Source: Xylaria sp. FL1777 (Eukaryota > Ascomycota > Sordariomycetes > Xylariales > Xylariaceae). From it: DNA of 19,731 nucleotides. A program made the position numbers and the translations under genes. The notes beneath the pieces were generated by a model that did not search any database, was not told the origin of the DNA, and saw nothing but the letters and a program-made list of their open reading frames with translations. The stretch is from assembly GCA_022578965.1 (NCBI GenBank), contig MU400943.1:1-19731 (forward strand). The letters run 5' to 3'. Shown here piece by piece: positions 1-9,779 of the stretch. Numbering within the stretch: position 1 is the stretch's first letter; each line of letters opens with the position of its first letter.

Positions 1-1485
1 ATTAATTAATTATAATAGCTATATTAATATATATATTAATTTTTGCTAGTTTATTTATTTTATATAGTTTGTTTTAAACTTAAGTTTTAAGTTTATTATA
101 AAATAAATAAAATAATACAAGCTTAAATAATTTTAAAATTATTACTAATTGTTTAAATTTTATAGCATAATTTATTATTGCTTTTATTTATTTTAAGCAA
201 TAAAATGCTTTTTTTACGTATTTTGCTTTTTAAATATTTTTAAATAATATTTTTATTTAATTTTTAAACTTAATATAGTTTTTAAAAATTTTTTTTGTTT
301 TTAGCTTAAAGTTAATTAATTTATTAGCTTTTAAAAAATCTTTTAAAATAAATTAAAACTATTTTAATATTTTTTTTAATAAAAATTATAAAATAATTAT
401 TACTTTTTGATTTTTTTTTATAATAGTAATAAAATATTATTTTAAATAAAGTTTAATATAAATTAAAAAAGCTTTTATATTTATAAATTTATTATAAAGC
501 TTTAAAGCAATAAGTTTAAAATTTTTAATGTTTAGTATTTTTAATATTATAAATAATCTTAATAGTAAAAATAGCAATAATAATAAAAAGTTAAGTTTTT
601 TATTTTAAGTTATTACTTTAAGTATAATAATAATAAAAATAAATATTAAATTTGCTAGTAATAATATTAGCATTAATTATAATATAATTATTTATTTAAA
701 ACTTTAACTTATTATTATAATAATAGTTATTATTATTATTTTAATTATTATAGCTAATATTTATGCTAGTTTAAAAGTTATAATATTTAATATTTAAACT
801 GTTTTTTAAGTTAAAGCAACTAGTTTGCTTTATAGTATTAATATTAATATTAGTTCTTTTTTATTATTATTGCTTAACTTTTTTTTTTTTGCTATTGCTT
901 TTTTTTTAATAAAAATAGCTAATAAAAATATTAAAGTTTATTGTTTTAATATATTATTAGTTTTAAAAATCTTTAAAATTTTTAAACTTAATTTTTAACT
1001 TTTTATTTTTAATAATATAACTTAAATTTAATTTATTAATTATTAAATAAAGTTTATTTATATAATATTATTTAGCATTTTTGTTTTTTAAATATTTTTT
1101 TAATATATTTTTAAAAGTTTATTTTGTACATTGTTTATTACTTAACTTTTTATACTAATATTTGTTTTTATATATTAAATCTTATTAATTAAAAAGCTAT
1201 TAAAGTATAATAAACTTATTATATATTAATATAACAAGTTTACTTTTAAGGTTTTAATTTATAAGTAATAATAAAATCTTTAATAATAATTTATTAAAAA
1301 AGTTTTTAAAGTACTTTTATTATTATGCATTAATAAAAGTTTTAAAAAATTAAAAGTAATAAATATATTAATGCTTAGTAGTTATAAAAAATTAATAGCT
1401 AAAAAGCTAAAAACTAAATAAATAACTAAATATAAAAAGTGCATAATTATATAAACAAAAAAAACAATAGTAATAATTTATAAAC
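1..1485. other. AT-rich RIP-type desert, no gene seen
   Basis: About 10% GC in the first 360 bases (37 of 360 counted). The C that remain are mostly in GCT or ACT contexts and CpA is rare. No frame on either strand holds a recognisable motif, and stops (TAA, TAG) occur in all frames. It is probably a saturated relic of repeats, but nothing in it can be assigned to a family. Confidence 0.75.
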
Positions 1486-1495
1486 GTTGCTTTTT

Positions 1496-1605
1496 TTAAT
1501 AAACTTAACGCTATATTATTTTAAGTTTAAAGCTTAATAAACTTAATGCTTAAGTTTATTAAGTTTAAAGTTTAATAAACTTAACGCTTAAGTTTATTAA
1601 GTTTA
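1496..1605. repeat. Palindromic tandem repeat, 38-bp period
   Basis: Two 38-bp units (about 1523-1560 and 1561-1598) followed by a partial third. Each unit contains the arm TTAATAAACTTAA, a three-base centre (TGC or CGC), and the reverse complement TTAAGTTTATTAA, so each can fold into a hairpin with 13-bp arms. The units differ by transitions only (AGCTT/AGTTT, ATGC/ACGC). A further half-copy lies at 1496-1511. Function is unknown; it may be a terminal or subterminal repeat of a lost element. Confidence 0.75.
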
Positions 1606-1899
1606 TACATTAAACCTTTATAGTAGTTTAAATATATATCTTTTTAATAAATAAGACTTCTTTTACGCATGCTTTCTTTACACCTAGCTTTTAACCGGCC
1701 TAGTTAGCCTATTTCGTAACAAAAATAAACATAACAAAATAAAAAATTAAAGCTATTTATATTATAAATATTTTTATAAAGCTAAACGCTAAAAAATAAC
1801 TAAATAAGCGCAAAATAAAAGCTTTGCTAAACATATTACTTTAGTTATATATAAATAAAAAGGTTAAAGCTTTAAAAATAAGTATTAAACTTAAGTATA

Positions 1900-1932
1900 G
1901 CTAGTTTATAAAAGATTTTCTTATAAACTAGC
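1900..1932. repeat. Perfect inverted repeat, 12-bp arms
   Basis: GCTAGTTTATAA at 1900-1911 is followed by a 9-base spacer and its exact reverse complement TTATAAACTAGC at 1921-1932. There is no T-run or neighbouring gene to support a terminator. Perfect arms in sequence this heavily mutated are notable, but at this base composition chance cannot be excluded. Confidence 0.6.
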
Positions 1933-2276
1933 AAAATATAAAATAAGCTATAATAATTGCTAAAACCTTTTAACTAAAATATTTTATAATAAAGTATTAC
2001 TTAAATAATTATTAAATTATTATTTTTATTAATATTGTTTTAAAAGTAATATATATTTTAAACTTTAAGCATGCTATTAATAAAAATAACAAACAAGTTT
2101 TCTAAAAATTGCAAAAGTATTAAATAATAAAGCACTTTAATATAAAAGTTATATTAAGCTATTTTATACTTTTTTACTTTTGTTAGCGTAATAACTATAT
2201 ATATAGATTTATTAAAGCTTTATATTTATATTATATATTTTGCAACTTAATAAGCTAGTATTTAAAAAAAAAAGTT

Positions 2277-2930
2277 AATAATTAAAAAAGTTATAAATAG
2301 CTTGTTTACTTTTTAAAAAAAAACTTTAAAAAGCACTTTAGCTTTAAATTATAAAAAAATTTATGTTTATTATTTATAATAAGCGCTAAGCTTTATAAAC
2401 TTCTATAAGCATTAAAAGTAATACTTTTTAGATTTAATAAGCTAGCTTTTTTACTATTAAGCATTAAAAATATATAAAGCAAAAAAAAAACACTAAAAAA
2501 AAAGCTAAAAGTTAATTGTTTTGTTTTTTTAGTGCTTTTTACTTTAAAGCACAAAAAGAGTTCCTAGCAAAAAAAACTAATAATTATACTAAAAAAGTCC
2601 TATTATAAGCAATACAAAAACGTTTTAATAATATAAAGTTATTTTACTATAAATATTCTTGCAAATATTTTTCTTTTTAAATATAATAAGCTAAATATAA
2701 AACTCAGCTAAGCTTAATAATTTAAAAAAAAAAAGTATAAACTTTTTATAAGCACTTATACAAAAAAAATGTTAAGCACTTTTAAAAGCTTTTACTTATA
2801 TATCTAAATATATAAAAAAGCTAAAACTAGTTTTAATAAAGCTATAATGCTTTTATAAGCATTAAAACTTAAGCTACTTTTAAACATAGCAAAAAAAATA
2901 AAAAAAAACTTATAAAACTAAATAAACAAG
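2277..2930 (+). pseudogene. Weak degenerate coding-like tract, family unknown
   Basis: One + frame (codon starts divisible by 3, e.g. 2385) reads as a long lysine/leucine-rich tract with roughly 12 stops in about 218 codons. That is somewhat fewer than expected for such AT-rich sequence. Most stops are TAA or TAG of the kind RIP makes from Gln or Trp codons. A similar tract may extend upstream to about 1741 in the next frame, with a frame change at the A-run near 2263. I recognise no domain and assign no function. It could equally be noncoding sequence, so this is a low-confidence call recorded for completeness. Confidence 0.25.
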
Positions 2931-3179
2931 AAAAAATAATATTAACTCTGTTTAAAAAACGCTAATAAAAGTAAAAAACTTTATAATTATAAGTATTAAA
3001 ATAAACTAAAAGCAGCTATATTTTAATAAAGGAAAATTAAAGTAAAATAAAATAGTTAAATAAGCTAACTAGCTAGCTAAAGTAAATTTAAGCTAAGTTA
3101 GCTAGTAAGAATAAAAGTATAAATATTGCGCTAAACTTTAAAGTATAAATTTAACTAATATATATATAATAATAAAAAA

Positions 3180-3734
3180 TAGCTACAGTTGCTTTATTTT
3201 ATATTGTTAAATAGCTTTTTAATTAATGGTTTTATTTCTTAATTTATATATGACTTAATTGCTTAAATGCATAAGTTATAACTTATCTCCTTGCAATTAA
3301 AATAATATAGTAAATTAATAGCGATCGTACTGCTTTATTTTAGTATAAATACTACTAATTTAAGTAAAGCTAGTTTGTGTTTTTTAGGTTTTTATATAGC
3401 AACTATTATATAATATACATTATAGCTTATGCTACTTAAAAGCCACATAAGTAAATAAAAACACAATTATATATTAAAGTATATAATTTTTATCTTAAGT
3501 GCTTTAAACTAAAATAATCCTTGCGTTTATACCTCTTTAGTTATACTATCTTTTTACTAATTATAATTTTTCTTACTTTTTTTAATATAAACTTAGAATT
3601 TTAATTTAAAGCAACTATATTAATTTTTTTGTTTATGTTTTTATTTAAAAAATAACACACTATAATTTATTTATGTAGTAACTTTAAATTTGTTTAAAGT
3701 TGTACTTAATTAATTAATTATTATATTTTATATA
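3180..3734. other. Less-degraded AT-rich spacer, no gene seen
   Basis: This stretch retains more C and G than the deserts at either end of the window (e.g. GCGATCGTACTG near 3322) and has T-rich, pyrimidine-biased runs. No convincing reading frame, repeat boundary or RNA gene was found. It is the left flank of the Fot1-like insertion and ends in the TA target dinucleotide at 3733-3734. Confidence 0.5.
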
Positions 3735-3783
3735 ACATGGTTTATAAGCAAGTGGACTATCTAAGTAAATGGACTACTTTTTA
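3735..3783 (+). repeat. Left terminal inverted repeat of the Fot1-like element
   Basis: Begins ACATGGTTTATAAGCAA directly after TA. The reverse complement of the right end begins ACGTGGTTTATAAGCAA. The two arms align over about 49 bp without gaps; nearly all differences are transitions and I noted one transversion. Confidence 0.92.
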
Positions 3784-3834
3784 CCCCAACGCGTATATTT
3801 TTCTTTTGTTGCGTAATAATTTATTAACAATAGA

Positions 3835-5490
3835 ATGTTAAACAATTCAATTAAAGCTAGATTACAATTAGCTTTTTAAGCTATCTAGTTATTTTAAAAA
3901 CTTAGTGTTTAACATATTTGCAAAATTTACAATATTTTTTACATTACACTATATAACAAAATAAACAGTTATACTGCCTGAAACAAAACCCGCGCTAATA
4001 TATATAAACTCGATTTAATTAAAAAGAATGTTTTTTTTAAGTATATTTTTAATTTAAATAAGCAAGAATATTTCTTTGCTTATGCTTTTATAAAAAATAT
4101 AGCTGATTTTTTATGCAATTTGCAAAACGAACTGCTTATTAGTAAATATTAGGCTTATAACTTTATTAATTGTTATAAAAAGCTTAAATTGCAGTTTACG
4201 TATGTTTATAATTATTAAAAAGCATTATGTAAAGATTTAAAAATTATTAGCGCGTAGTTTAAGCGTTATATGTGTATAAAAACATAATATAGCATTTATA
4301 ATAATAATGTTTAAAACTTTAATAAAACTAGGTTTATAATAAGCTAAATTTGCTTATATATAATTATTATACGTACTAATTAACGTAAAAAACATAAAGC
4401 AGTATAGCTTAGTAATAAAAAATAATTAATAGCAATTTGTTTAATTAATTTACGCGGTTTATTTATTTTGCTTTATATTGTTTTTTAAAAAGTTTACTAT
4501 TTTAAGTATTAATACTAAAATATTAACTTTTTAACTAATTAAGTACTTAATACTAGTTTAAATAAATAAATAAATAATAATATAAAATTAAAATAAGCAA
4601 AACACTTTAAAAAACATATTTAGCTGTTTTAAGTAAGCAAATATTAATTATTAGTGCTAAACTAGTATAAAAGTTACATATTAGCTAAGTTTAAAAAGTA
4701 TTACAAAAAATAGTATATTATAATTATTGCTTTGCTTTTTTATTTGTTGCATTTAATTTAACTATTTAACATTAAGCTTTATAGCGTTTTAAAGCAAGCG
4801 TATAATTATTAAATTAACAAATTTGTTAAGTTATATGTTAATTATATTATTAAGCCTAAGTTTTTTATTGCGTTTAAAAAGGCTTTTTTTGTTACTTTTT
4901 TAGAATTTAATATTTAAAAAGGTTTTCAAAGGTTAAGTTTAATATTTTATAATTTGCAAGCTATAATTTTAAAGCTAAATGTACAATTATAGTTATTAAC
5001 GCTAATTTTTAATATTATTAACTTACTAAAACCTTAAGTTTTCTAAACGCTACAAACCGTTAAAAAAGCAAGCATACAGTTAACTTTTATTAAAAGCTAA
5101 ATTTTTAATTATTAAAGAAGCTTTCTAGAGCTAATTTTAAAAGCTGTTAACTAGCTTGCAAAGTTAAATTAAATGTTAGCGTATTAAGTTACCTTTATAA
5201 AGAATAAAGTTTAAAAGCTTTAAAAAGCAAATAAAGCACTTAGCAAGCATTAAAAAAATAAAAAAAAGCGCTTATAAAATAAAGAAAGTTTTATAGTAAA
5301 AAATACAATAGATTTAATTGCTTAAAAGAATACATAAAACTTAGTACAGTTATAAACGTCGAAAAATTATAGTAGTAATAAACTAAGTATGCTGCGCTAG
5401 CAATAATATAAATAGTGCAGCAAAACCGGCTATAATGCAAAAACTTGTAATAAAAATATAAAAACAAGTAATAAATTAAAATCTAATTAA
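3835..5490 (+). pseudogene. Fot1/pogo-like transposase, full-length frame with RIP stops
   Basis: A single + frame of 552 codons including the final TAA, near the roughly 540 residues of Fot1 transposase, starting at ATG 3835. No frameshift is apparent: motifs at both ends and in the middle share one frame. In order: an N-terminal helix-turn-helix region (codons about 1-60); a CENP-B-type DNA-binding region (about 60-130, still showing KYxAYNFIN); and the DDE domain. NFNKTRF (codons 161-167) sits where the family has NFDETGF. The three catalytic Asp positions are codons 163 (4321-4323), 276 (4660-4662) and 312 (4768-4770), all now AAC/AAT Asn; 35 residues separate the last two, so the spacing is DD35D. 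A Cys/His-like cluster lies near the C-terminus (Cys528, Tyr533 where His is expected, Cys538), as in fungal relatives. In-frame TAA/TAG fall where Gln, Trp or Arg would be expected. The product would be non-functional. Confidence 0.92.
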
Positions 5491-5548
5491 TTTTTAATAA
5501 TAACTACTTTAGTTATAATATTATTAATAATTAAATATAACAAACTAG

Positions 5549-5597
5549 TAAAAAGTGGTTTACTAGCTTAAATAGTTTATTTGCTTATAAACCACGT
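5549..5597 (-). repeat. Right terminal inverted repeat of the Fot1-like element
   Basis: Ends GCTTATAAACCACGT followed by TA at 5598-5599. It retains the ACGTGG terminus (read inward), whereas the left arm has ACATGG, a G-to-A change of RIP type. Confidence 0.92.
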
Positions 5598-5599
5598 TA

Positions 5600-6960
5600 T
5601 AGTTATATTTTTTTTGTATTTTTTTAACGCTTCGTTTTTGTTATATTATATACTATAAATTTTTTAACTAAAATATTGTTTTTTTTATTATTGTTTTTTT
5701 TGCAATTATTTTGCTTGCTTATATAGTTTATTATACTAGTATTTATGCTACTTTTTATATTTAAATTAACTAACTTTTTTAATACTATTTTTATTACTTT
5801 TAATTTTAAAAATAATTTTAATTATAAAAGTAATAACTTAAATAAAAAATTTAATTTTATATGCTAATAATAAATTATAACAAATATATAAAAGTATTAA
5901 TATTATAATTATAATTAAAGCTATAATTTTTATTAGTTTTTAAAAAAATAGCTTTTATTATAAACTATAACTAATAATTAATTAAAGCTATAAATATGCA
6001 AAATAATTAATATATTAAAAAACTTTGAAGTTTAATAGTATTTTTAAAAAGCTAATATTTAAATAAAATTTAAAAAAAACAATCCAAGTTATAATATTAC
6101 TAACATTTTTATATTTTAAAACAAGCGTTTTATTTTATTTAAATAATTAACTTTTATTAAATTTAATTTTAAAGCATTTAAAGCTTTTAGTAAAAAGCTT
6201 TATTAAGTTAAAAATGTTTATAATATATAATAAATTAAAAAGTTATTTTATTTTTTTTAGTTTTAAATTTAAAACGCATTTTTATATTTTATTGCTTTTT
6301 TTTTAACTATTTTTATAAATTAGCAAATTAAACATAAATTTTATAACATAACTAAACTTAATATATTATTTTTTTATATTATTAAAGCATATATAATTAT
6401 AGCTTTATTATTAAATATATATATATTTTTAATAAGCAATTTTTTATAGTAATTTATTAGTATTTATTTTTATAATAATAAAATATAAACTTAAATAATT
6501 AATACTTTTGCTTAATTTAAAATATATATTAGCTATAAGTTTATTTTAAAATAACTAAATAAAATAACTAAATAAAGTTATATATATAACAATTAATTAG
6601 CTAATGTTTTAATATTTAAATTAATAAATATATAGTTTAACTTAAAGTATATTATTTATAATTTAAGTATTATATTTATATATAATAATTTTAACTTTAA
6701 AAATAATGTTTAAAATTTTAGCATAAGTTATAAAAATATTATGCAAAATTTAATTAATTGTTTTATAGTTATTAATTTAAATATGCTTAGTTTATTTATG
6801 TAGTTATAATAATATATTATTATTTTTTTTTAAAAAAAATAGCTTTTTTTTTATTTAATATTAATTTTAGTTTATATAAATAAAATAACTAATTATTTAT
6901 TAGTTTATATTGTTTATTTTTTATTTAAATTATTATATTTAAAAAAGTTTGCTTTATTTT
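5600..6960. other. AT-rich desert, no gene seen
   Basis: Very low GC, dominated by TTTATT, TAATAA and TTAAAG words, with stops in all frames. I could not identify coding motifs, repeat ends or RNA genes. It is the right flank of the Fot1-like element and probably older saturated repeat sequence. Confidence 0.6.
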
Positions 6961-6969
6961 TAAATATGG

Positions 6970-7010
6970 GAATTAATATAAATATATGAAGAATTAATAC
7001 AAACATATGA
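6970..7010. repeat. Two-copy 21-bp direct repeat
   Basis: GAATTAATATAAATATATGA at 6970-6989 and GAATTAATACAAACATATGA at 6991-7010. The copies have a period of 21 and differ only by two C/T transitions. The preceding TGGG marks a local jump in composition, so this may be near the edge of an old element. I found no matching partner elsewhere in the window. Confidence 0.55.
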
Positions 7011-8485
7011 TTTTATAAATATATAATGCTTTTATTAGCTTAATTAAAAAACGGACTTTATAGTACTTTTTGCTTTAATAAACCTATTTTTTACTTTTAT
7101 GCAACTAATTAGATTTTTAGCTTAATTCTTTTTTAATAGTATTATTTTTATGTAGACTTTTTAATATAAATATTATAATAAACTATTTATATAACGTATT
7201 AGCTTTTAAATATTAACATTTTATATGTTATAATAGTAGTTTTTATTTGTAAAATATTATTAAACTACTATAAACAGTTATATTAAATATTTATTGATTT
7301 AATTATTTTAGCTTTTATTGATTTTTTTGCTTTTAAATATTAAGCTGTATTTAATGCTTGCTAAACTTGCTATTTATAGTTTTTTTTATTTTAAGCATTA
7401 TTAATTAATTATGTGTTTAACGCTAAGTAAAAAAATAACTATTACTTTTTTTAGCATTGTTATATTAGCTTTTGCTTTACTTAAGCTTAGCTAAAGTTAA
7501 TTTGTTTTAGCTACTTAGTAAATAACTTTGTTTTTAGTTTATTAGCTGTTTTTTTAAAGCTTTATTTAGTAGCTTACTTAGTTTAATTATAAGCTTACTA
7601 AAAATTGCTTTTGCAAAGTTTTTTAGTTAACTATAAAGCATTATAGTAATTTTAAAGTTATAAATTTGTTTATATATATTTTTTAATAACAATTTTTGCA
7701 ACTTTTAACATAAATAAATGTTTAATTTATTAAAAAAGCTTATATATATTAGCTTAAAGTAAACCTTGTAATAATATAAAATTTTAAGTTTAATAAAAAC
7801 TAAACAGTTATTAATGTAATGTTTAATGTTTATTAAAAAAAAGTTATTTGTGCTTAGTATAGCTTTATAAGCAATTTAATATTATTAATTAAATAAGTTA
7901 AGCTTTTTTAAAGCTATAACTATTTAAAGCTTATTTAAGTAATTAAAAAACAATAATAAATATTTGTGTTAAATTAAAACTTTATTTTAAGCATAAGCTT
8001 GTTTAAAGTTATATTTTTAGTTAGCTATTATTTTTTGTATTGCTTTAATAAAACTATATAAATAATTTATGCTATTTAAAAAGTAGCTTTTTATATTATT
8101 ATTGCTTGCTTTTATAGTTAATATAACTTAAATACTAAAGTTGTAATATTTATAAATATAATAATATATTGACTATATTTTAAGAAGTATATAAGTTTTA
8201 TAAATATATTATAAAATAAAGCGCTAGTTATTAAATTATTAACAAAAATTAACTTATGCTTTTTTATGTATAGCTTTTGTTTTTATAAATATTATTTTTT
8301 TTTATATAATGAAAACGCTTTAATATATATAAAGAATTTTTTTGTTATTAATAAACGTAGCTTTAACTAATTGCTTATTTAAAGAAGTTAATTTTATTAG
8401 TGCTTAATTAATAAAAGTAGTATTTTTATTTTTGCTAATAATAAAGCTACTACTATTAATTTAACTTAAAACTTATTTTTGCTTA
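7011..8485 (-). pseudogene. Degenerate coding-like tract left of the chromovirus, family unknown
   Basis: On the minus strand, reading down from 8485, stretches of protein-like sequence with RIP-type stops can be followed, for example the residues SYFLNSINYLYSFIKAIQKI over about 8075-8020. The tract ends where the retrotransposon's target duplication begins, and a tract of similar character resumes on the far side at 15435. The simplest reading is one older element cut by the insertion. I could not establish one continuous frame across the junction and recognise no catalytic motif, so neither identity nor exact limits are known. Confidence 0.3.
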
Positions 8486-8490
8486 GCTTT
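8486..8490. repeat. Target site duplication, left copy
   Basis: GCTTT immediately before the TG start of the left LTR. It is identical to the five bases directly after the right LTR. Confidence 0.85.
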
Positions 8491-8775
8491 TGTTATACGT
8501 TGAGCTATTACAGAAAACAGAGCTTTATCTAAAAAGCTGGAATTGTATTAAAATCTAAGTATAAAAAAAAAAAGAGCTATTTTATAAAGTAGTTTATAAA
8601 AAGTAGCTAAATAGCTAAATTACAATATGTATAACCAATAAGTGGTTTATGCATTAATGGGTAGTTTATGCATATATATAAGCTAACTTAGCTACATTAA
8701 AGTATAGCGTAGCTATATTTATTAAGCTACATTAAAACAATAAGCTATAGGGCTATTAGTTACTATACTGTAACT
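8491..8775 (-). repeat. 3' LTR (left copy), strongly mutated
   Basis: 285 bp, TGTTATACG to GTAACT on +. It aligns without gaps to 15145-15429 with about 47 transitions and no transversion. At the differing sites this copy keeps C or G at about 13 and has T or A at about 34. In element orientation the LTR runs AG...CA. Confidence 0.95.
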
Positions 8776-8785
8776 ACCTCCTTTT
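8776..8785 (-). promoter_or_regulatory. Polypurine tract of the chromovirus
   Basis: On the minus strand AAAAGGAGGT abuts the start of the 3' LTR directly. A purine run here is the expected primer for plus-strand DNA synthesis and fixes the element's orientation. The G retained in it stand out from the surrounding A-rich sequence. Confidence 0.75.
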
Positions 8786-9180
8786 AAAAAAAGAAAAAAA
8801 AAGTAAAAAAAAACAGCTATTTTTGCGCTTTAAACAGCAGACTTTTTAGCAGCTTTCTAATTAAAAAAAAGATAACCTTAAGTATTTACTTGCTAGCTTT
8901 AGTTAAAGCTTTTATGCTATTATGCTACTAAGCAAGTTTTTTTACTGCTAAATTAACAGTTTACTATATATTACCATTTTTATGTAAGTTCTAGTTTTTT
9001 TTTTCTATTTATTAATAGTATTTATTAATTAATTATAACTTTTTTGTTATATTATTTTTTTCCTTGCTATTATTGCTTTATTATTATTAAGGTAAAATTC
9101 TTTAAACTAGTTTTTTTCTGCTGCTTATAACCATATTTCTAGTTATATTAGTAGTTCTACAAAATTAAAGTTAGCGTTAT
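8786..9180 (-). other. 3' untranslated segment of the chromovirus
   Basis: Between the chromodomain motif and the polypurine tract I see no conserved motif. The stretch has A/T-rich runs and a short GC-richer patch (AGCAGACTTTTTAGCAGC near 8835). It is taken as the end of pol plus the 3' untranslated region. Confidence 0.5.
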
Positions 9181-9184
9181 AAAA

Positions 9185-9330
9185 GTTCTTTAAAGCTTAA
9201 GCGCTATTTTTAAAGTTTTTAGCAAAGTACTACTTATTATTAAAGTCTTATTTCTTTTAGTTAACTTAATATTATAGCTTTTTATAATATAATTAAAATG
9301 CTTGTACTTTTTTTACTACGAATTCTTTTT
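9185..9330 (-). pseudogene. Chromodomain at the pol C-terminus, degraded
   Basis: Starting at about 9330 on minus the frame reads KEFVVKKVQAF, then LYYKKL, then a stretch with N-x-K-K-x-D-F near the expected W-x-G-W-D-P position, then YFAKNFKNSA. This is the layout of the chromodomain at the end of fungal chromovirus integrases (E-[FY]-V-V-E-K-[VI], Y-x-V-x-W-x-G-W, W-Y-P-A-x-[ND]-F). The conserved Trp codons are TAA or TAG. In the family this domain binds methylated histone H3 and steers insertion into heterochromatin; here it is not translatable. Its frame differs from the integrase core frame, so an indel or an error in my reading lies between 9340 and 9800. Confidence 0.75.
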
Positions 9331-9779
9331 TGCTTTTAGGTTTAACTATTTCTCCTTTTAAGTTTTTAAACGCTTGCTTTAATAAAAGGTTATTTAAGTA
9401 TTTACGTAAGCAATTAGCGTAATAATAATTTGTTAACTTTTAAAAGGCAAGCATTTTAAGCGTATACAAGTTGTTATTTTTAAACAAGATTTTAAACTTC
9501 TGTTGTATTATAAAGTAGTTTAGTTTATTAAAAAGTTAATCCGTTTTCTATAATTGTTATTTTTTAAAAATAAACATATAATTGCTTACATTAAAGTCTA
9601 AATTATATTTTAAGTAGTTAGCTGCTTAGGTTATTTTATTTTGTGTTTAAATTAAATATAACTTTGTAATATTTATATAATTAGCAATCTTTTGTACTTT
9701 GTTTTACGCTTTTTTTTGCAAGTTCTTTTTTTTTTAAGTAGATTATTAAGTTTTTTTACAGTTGTTTAGTTTTCTTAAT

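Larger units (their letters stand above)
3735..5597 (+). mobile_element. Fot1/pogo-type (Tc1-mariner) DNA transposon, RIP-inactivated
   Basis: A complete 1,863-bp element bounded by imperfect inverted repeats of about 49 bp (3735-3783 and 5549-5597) and flanked on both sides by TA (3733-3734 and 5598-5599), the target duplication of the Tc1/mariner superfamily. It carries one transposase-derived frame filling most of its length on +. Size, TIR length, TA duplication and the DD35D spacing of its transposase all fit the fungal Fot1 group within the pogo branch. Full length with both ends present means it was a whole copy when it inserted. The coding frame is now closed by many RIP-type stops, so it cannot encode its own enzyme, although an active relative could in principle still recognise the ends. 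Confidence 0.93.

Noticed and set aside
1912..1932. Rho-independent style terminator from the 1900-1932 hairpin
   Set aside because: Eukaryotic context, AT-rich stem, no following T-run and no upstream gene.
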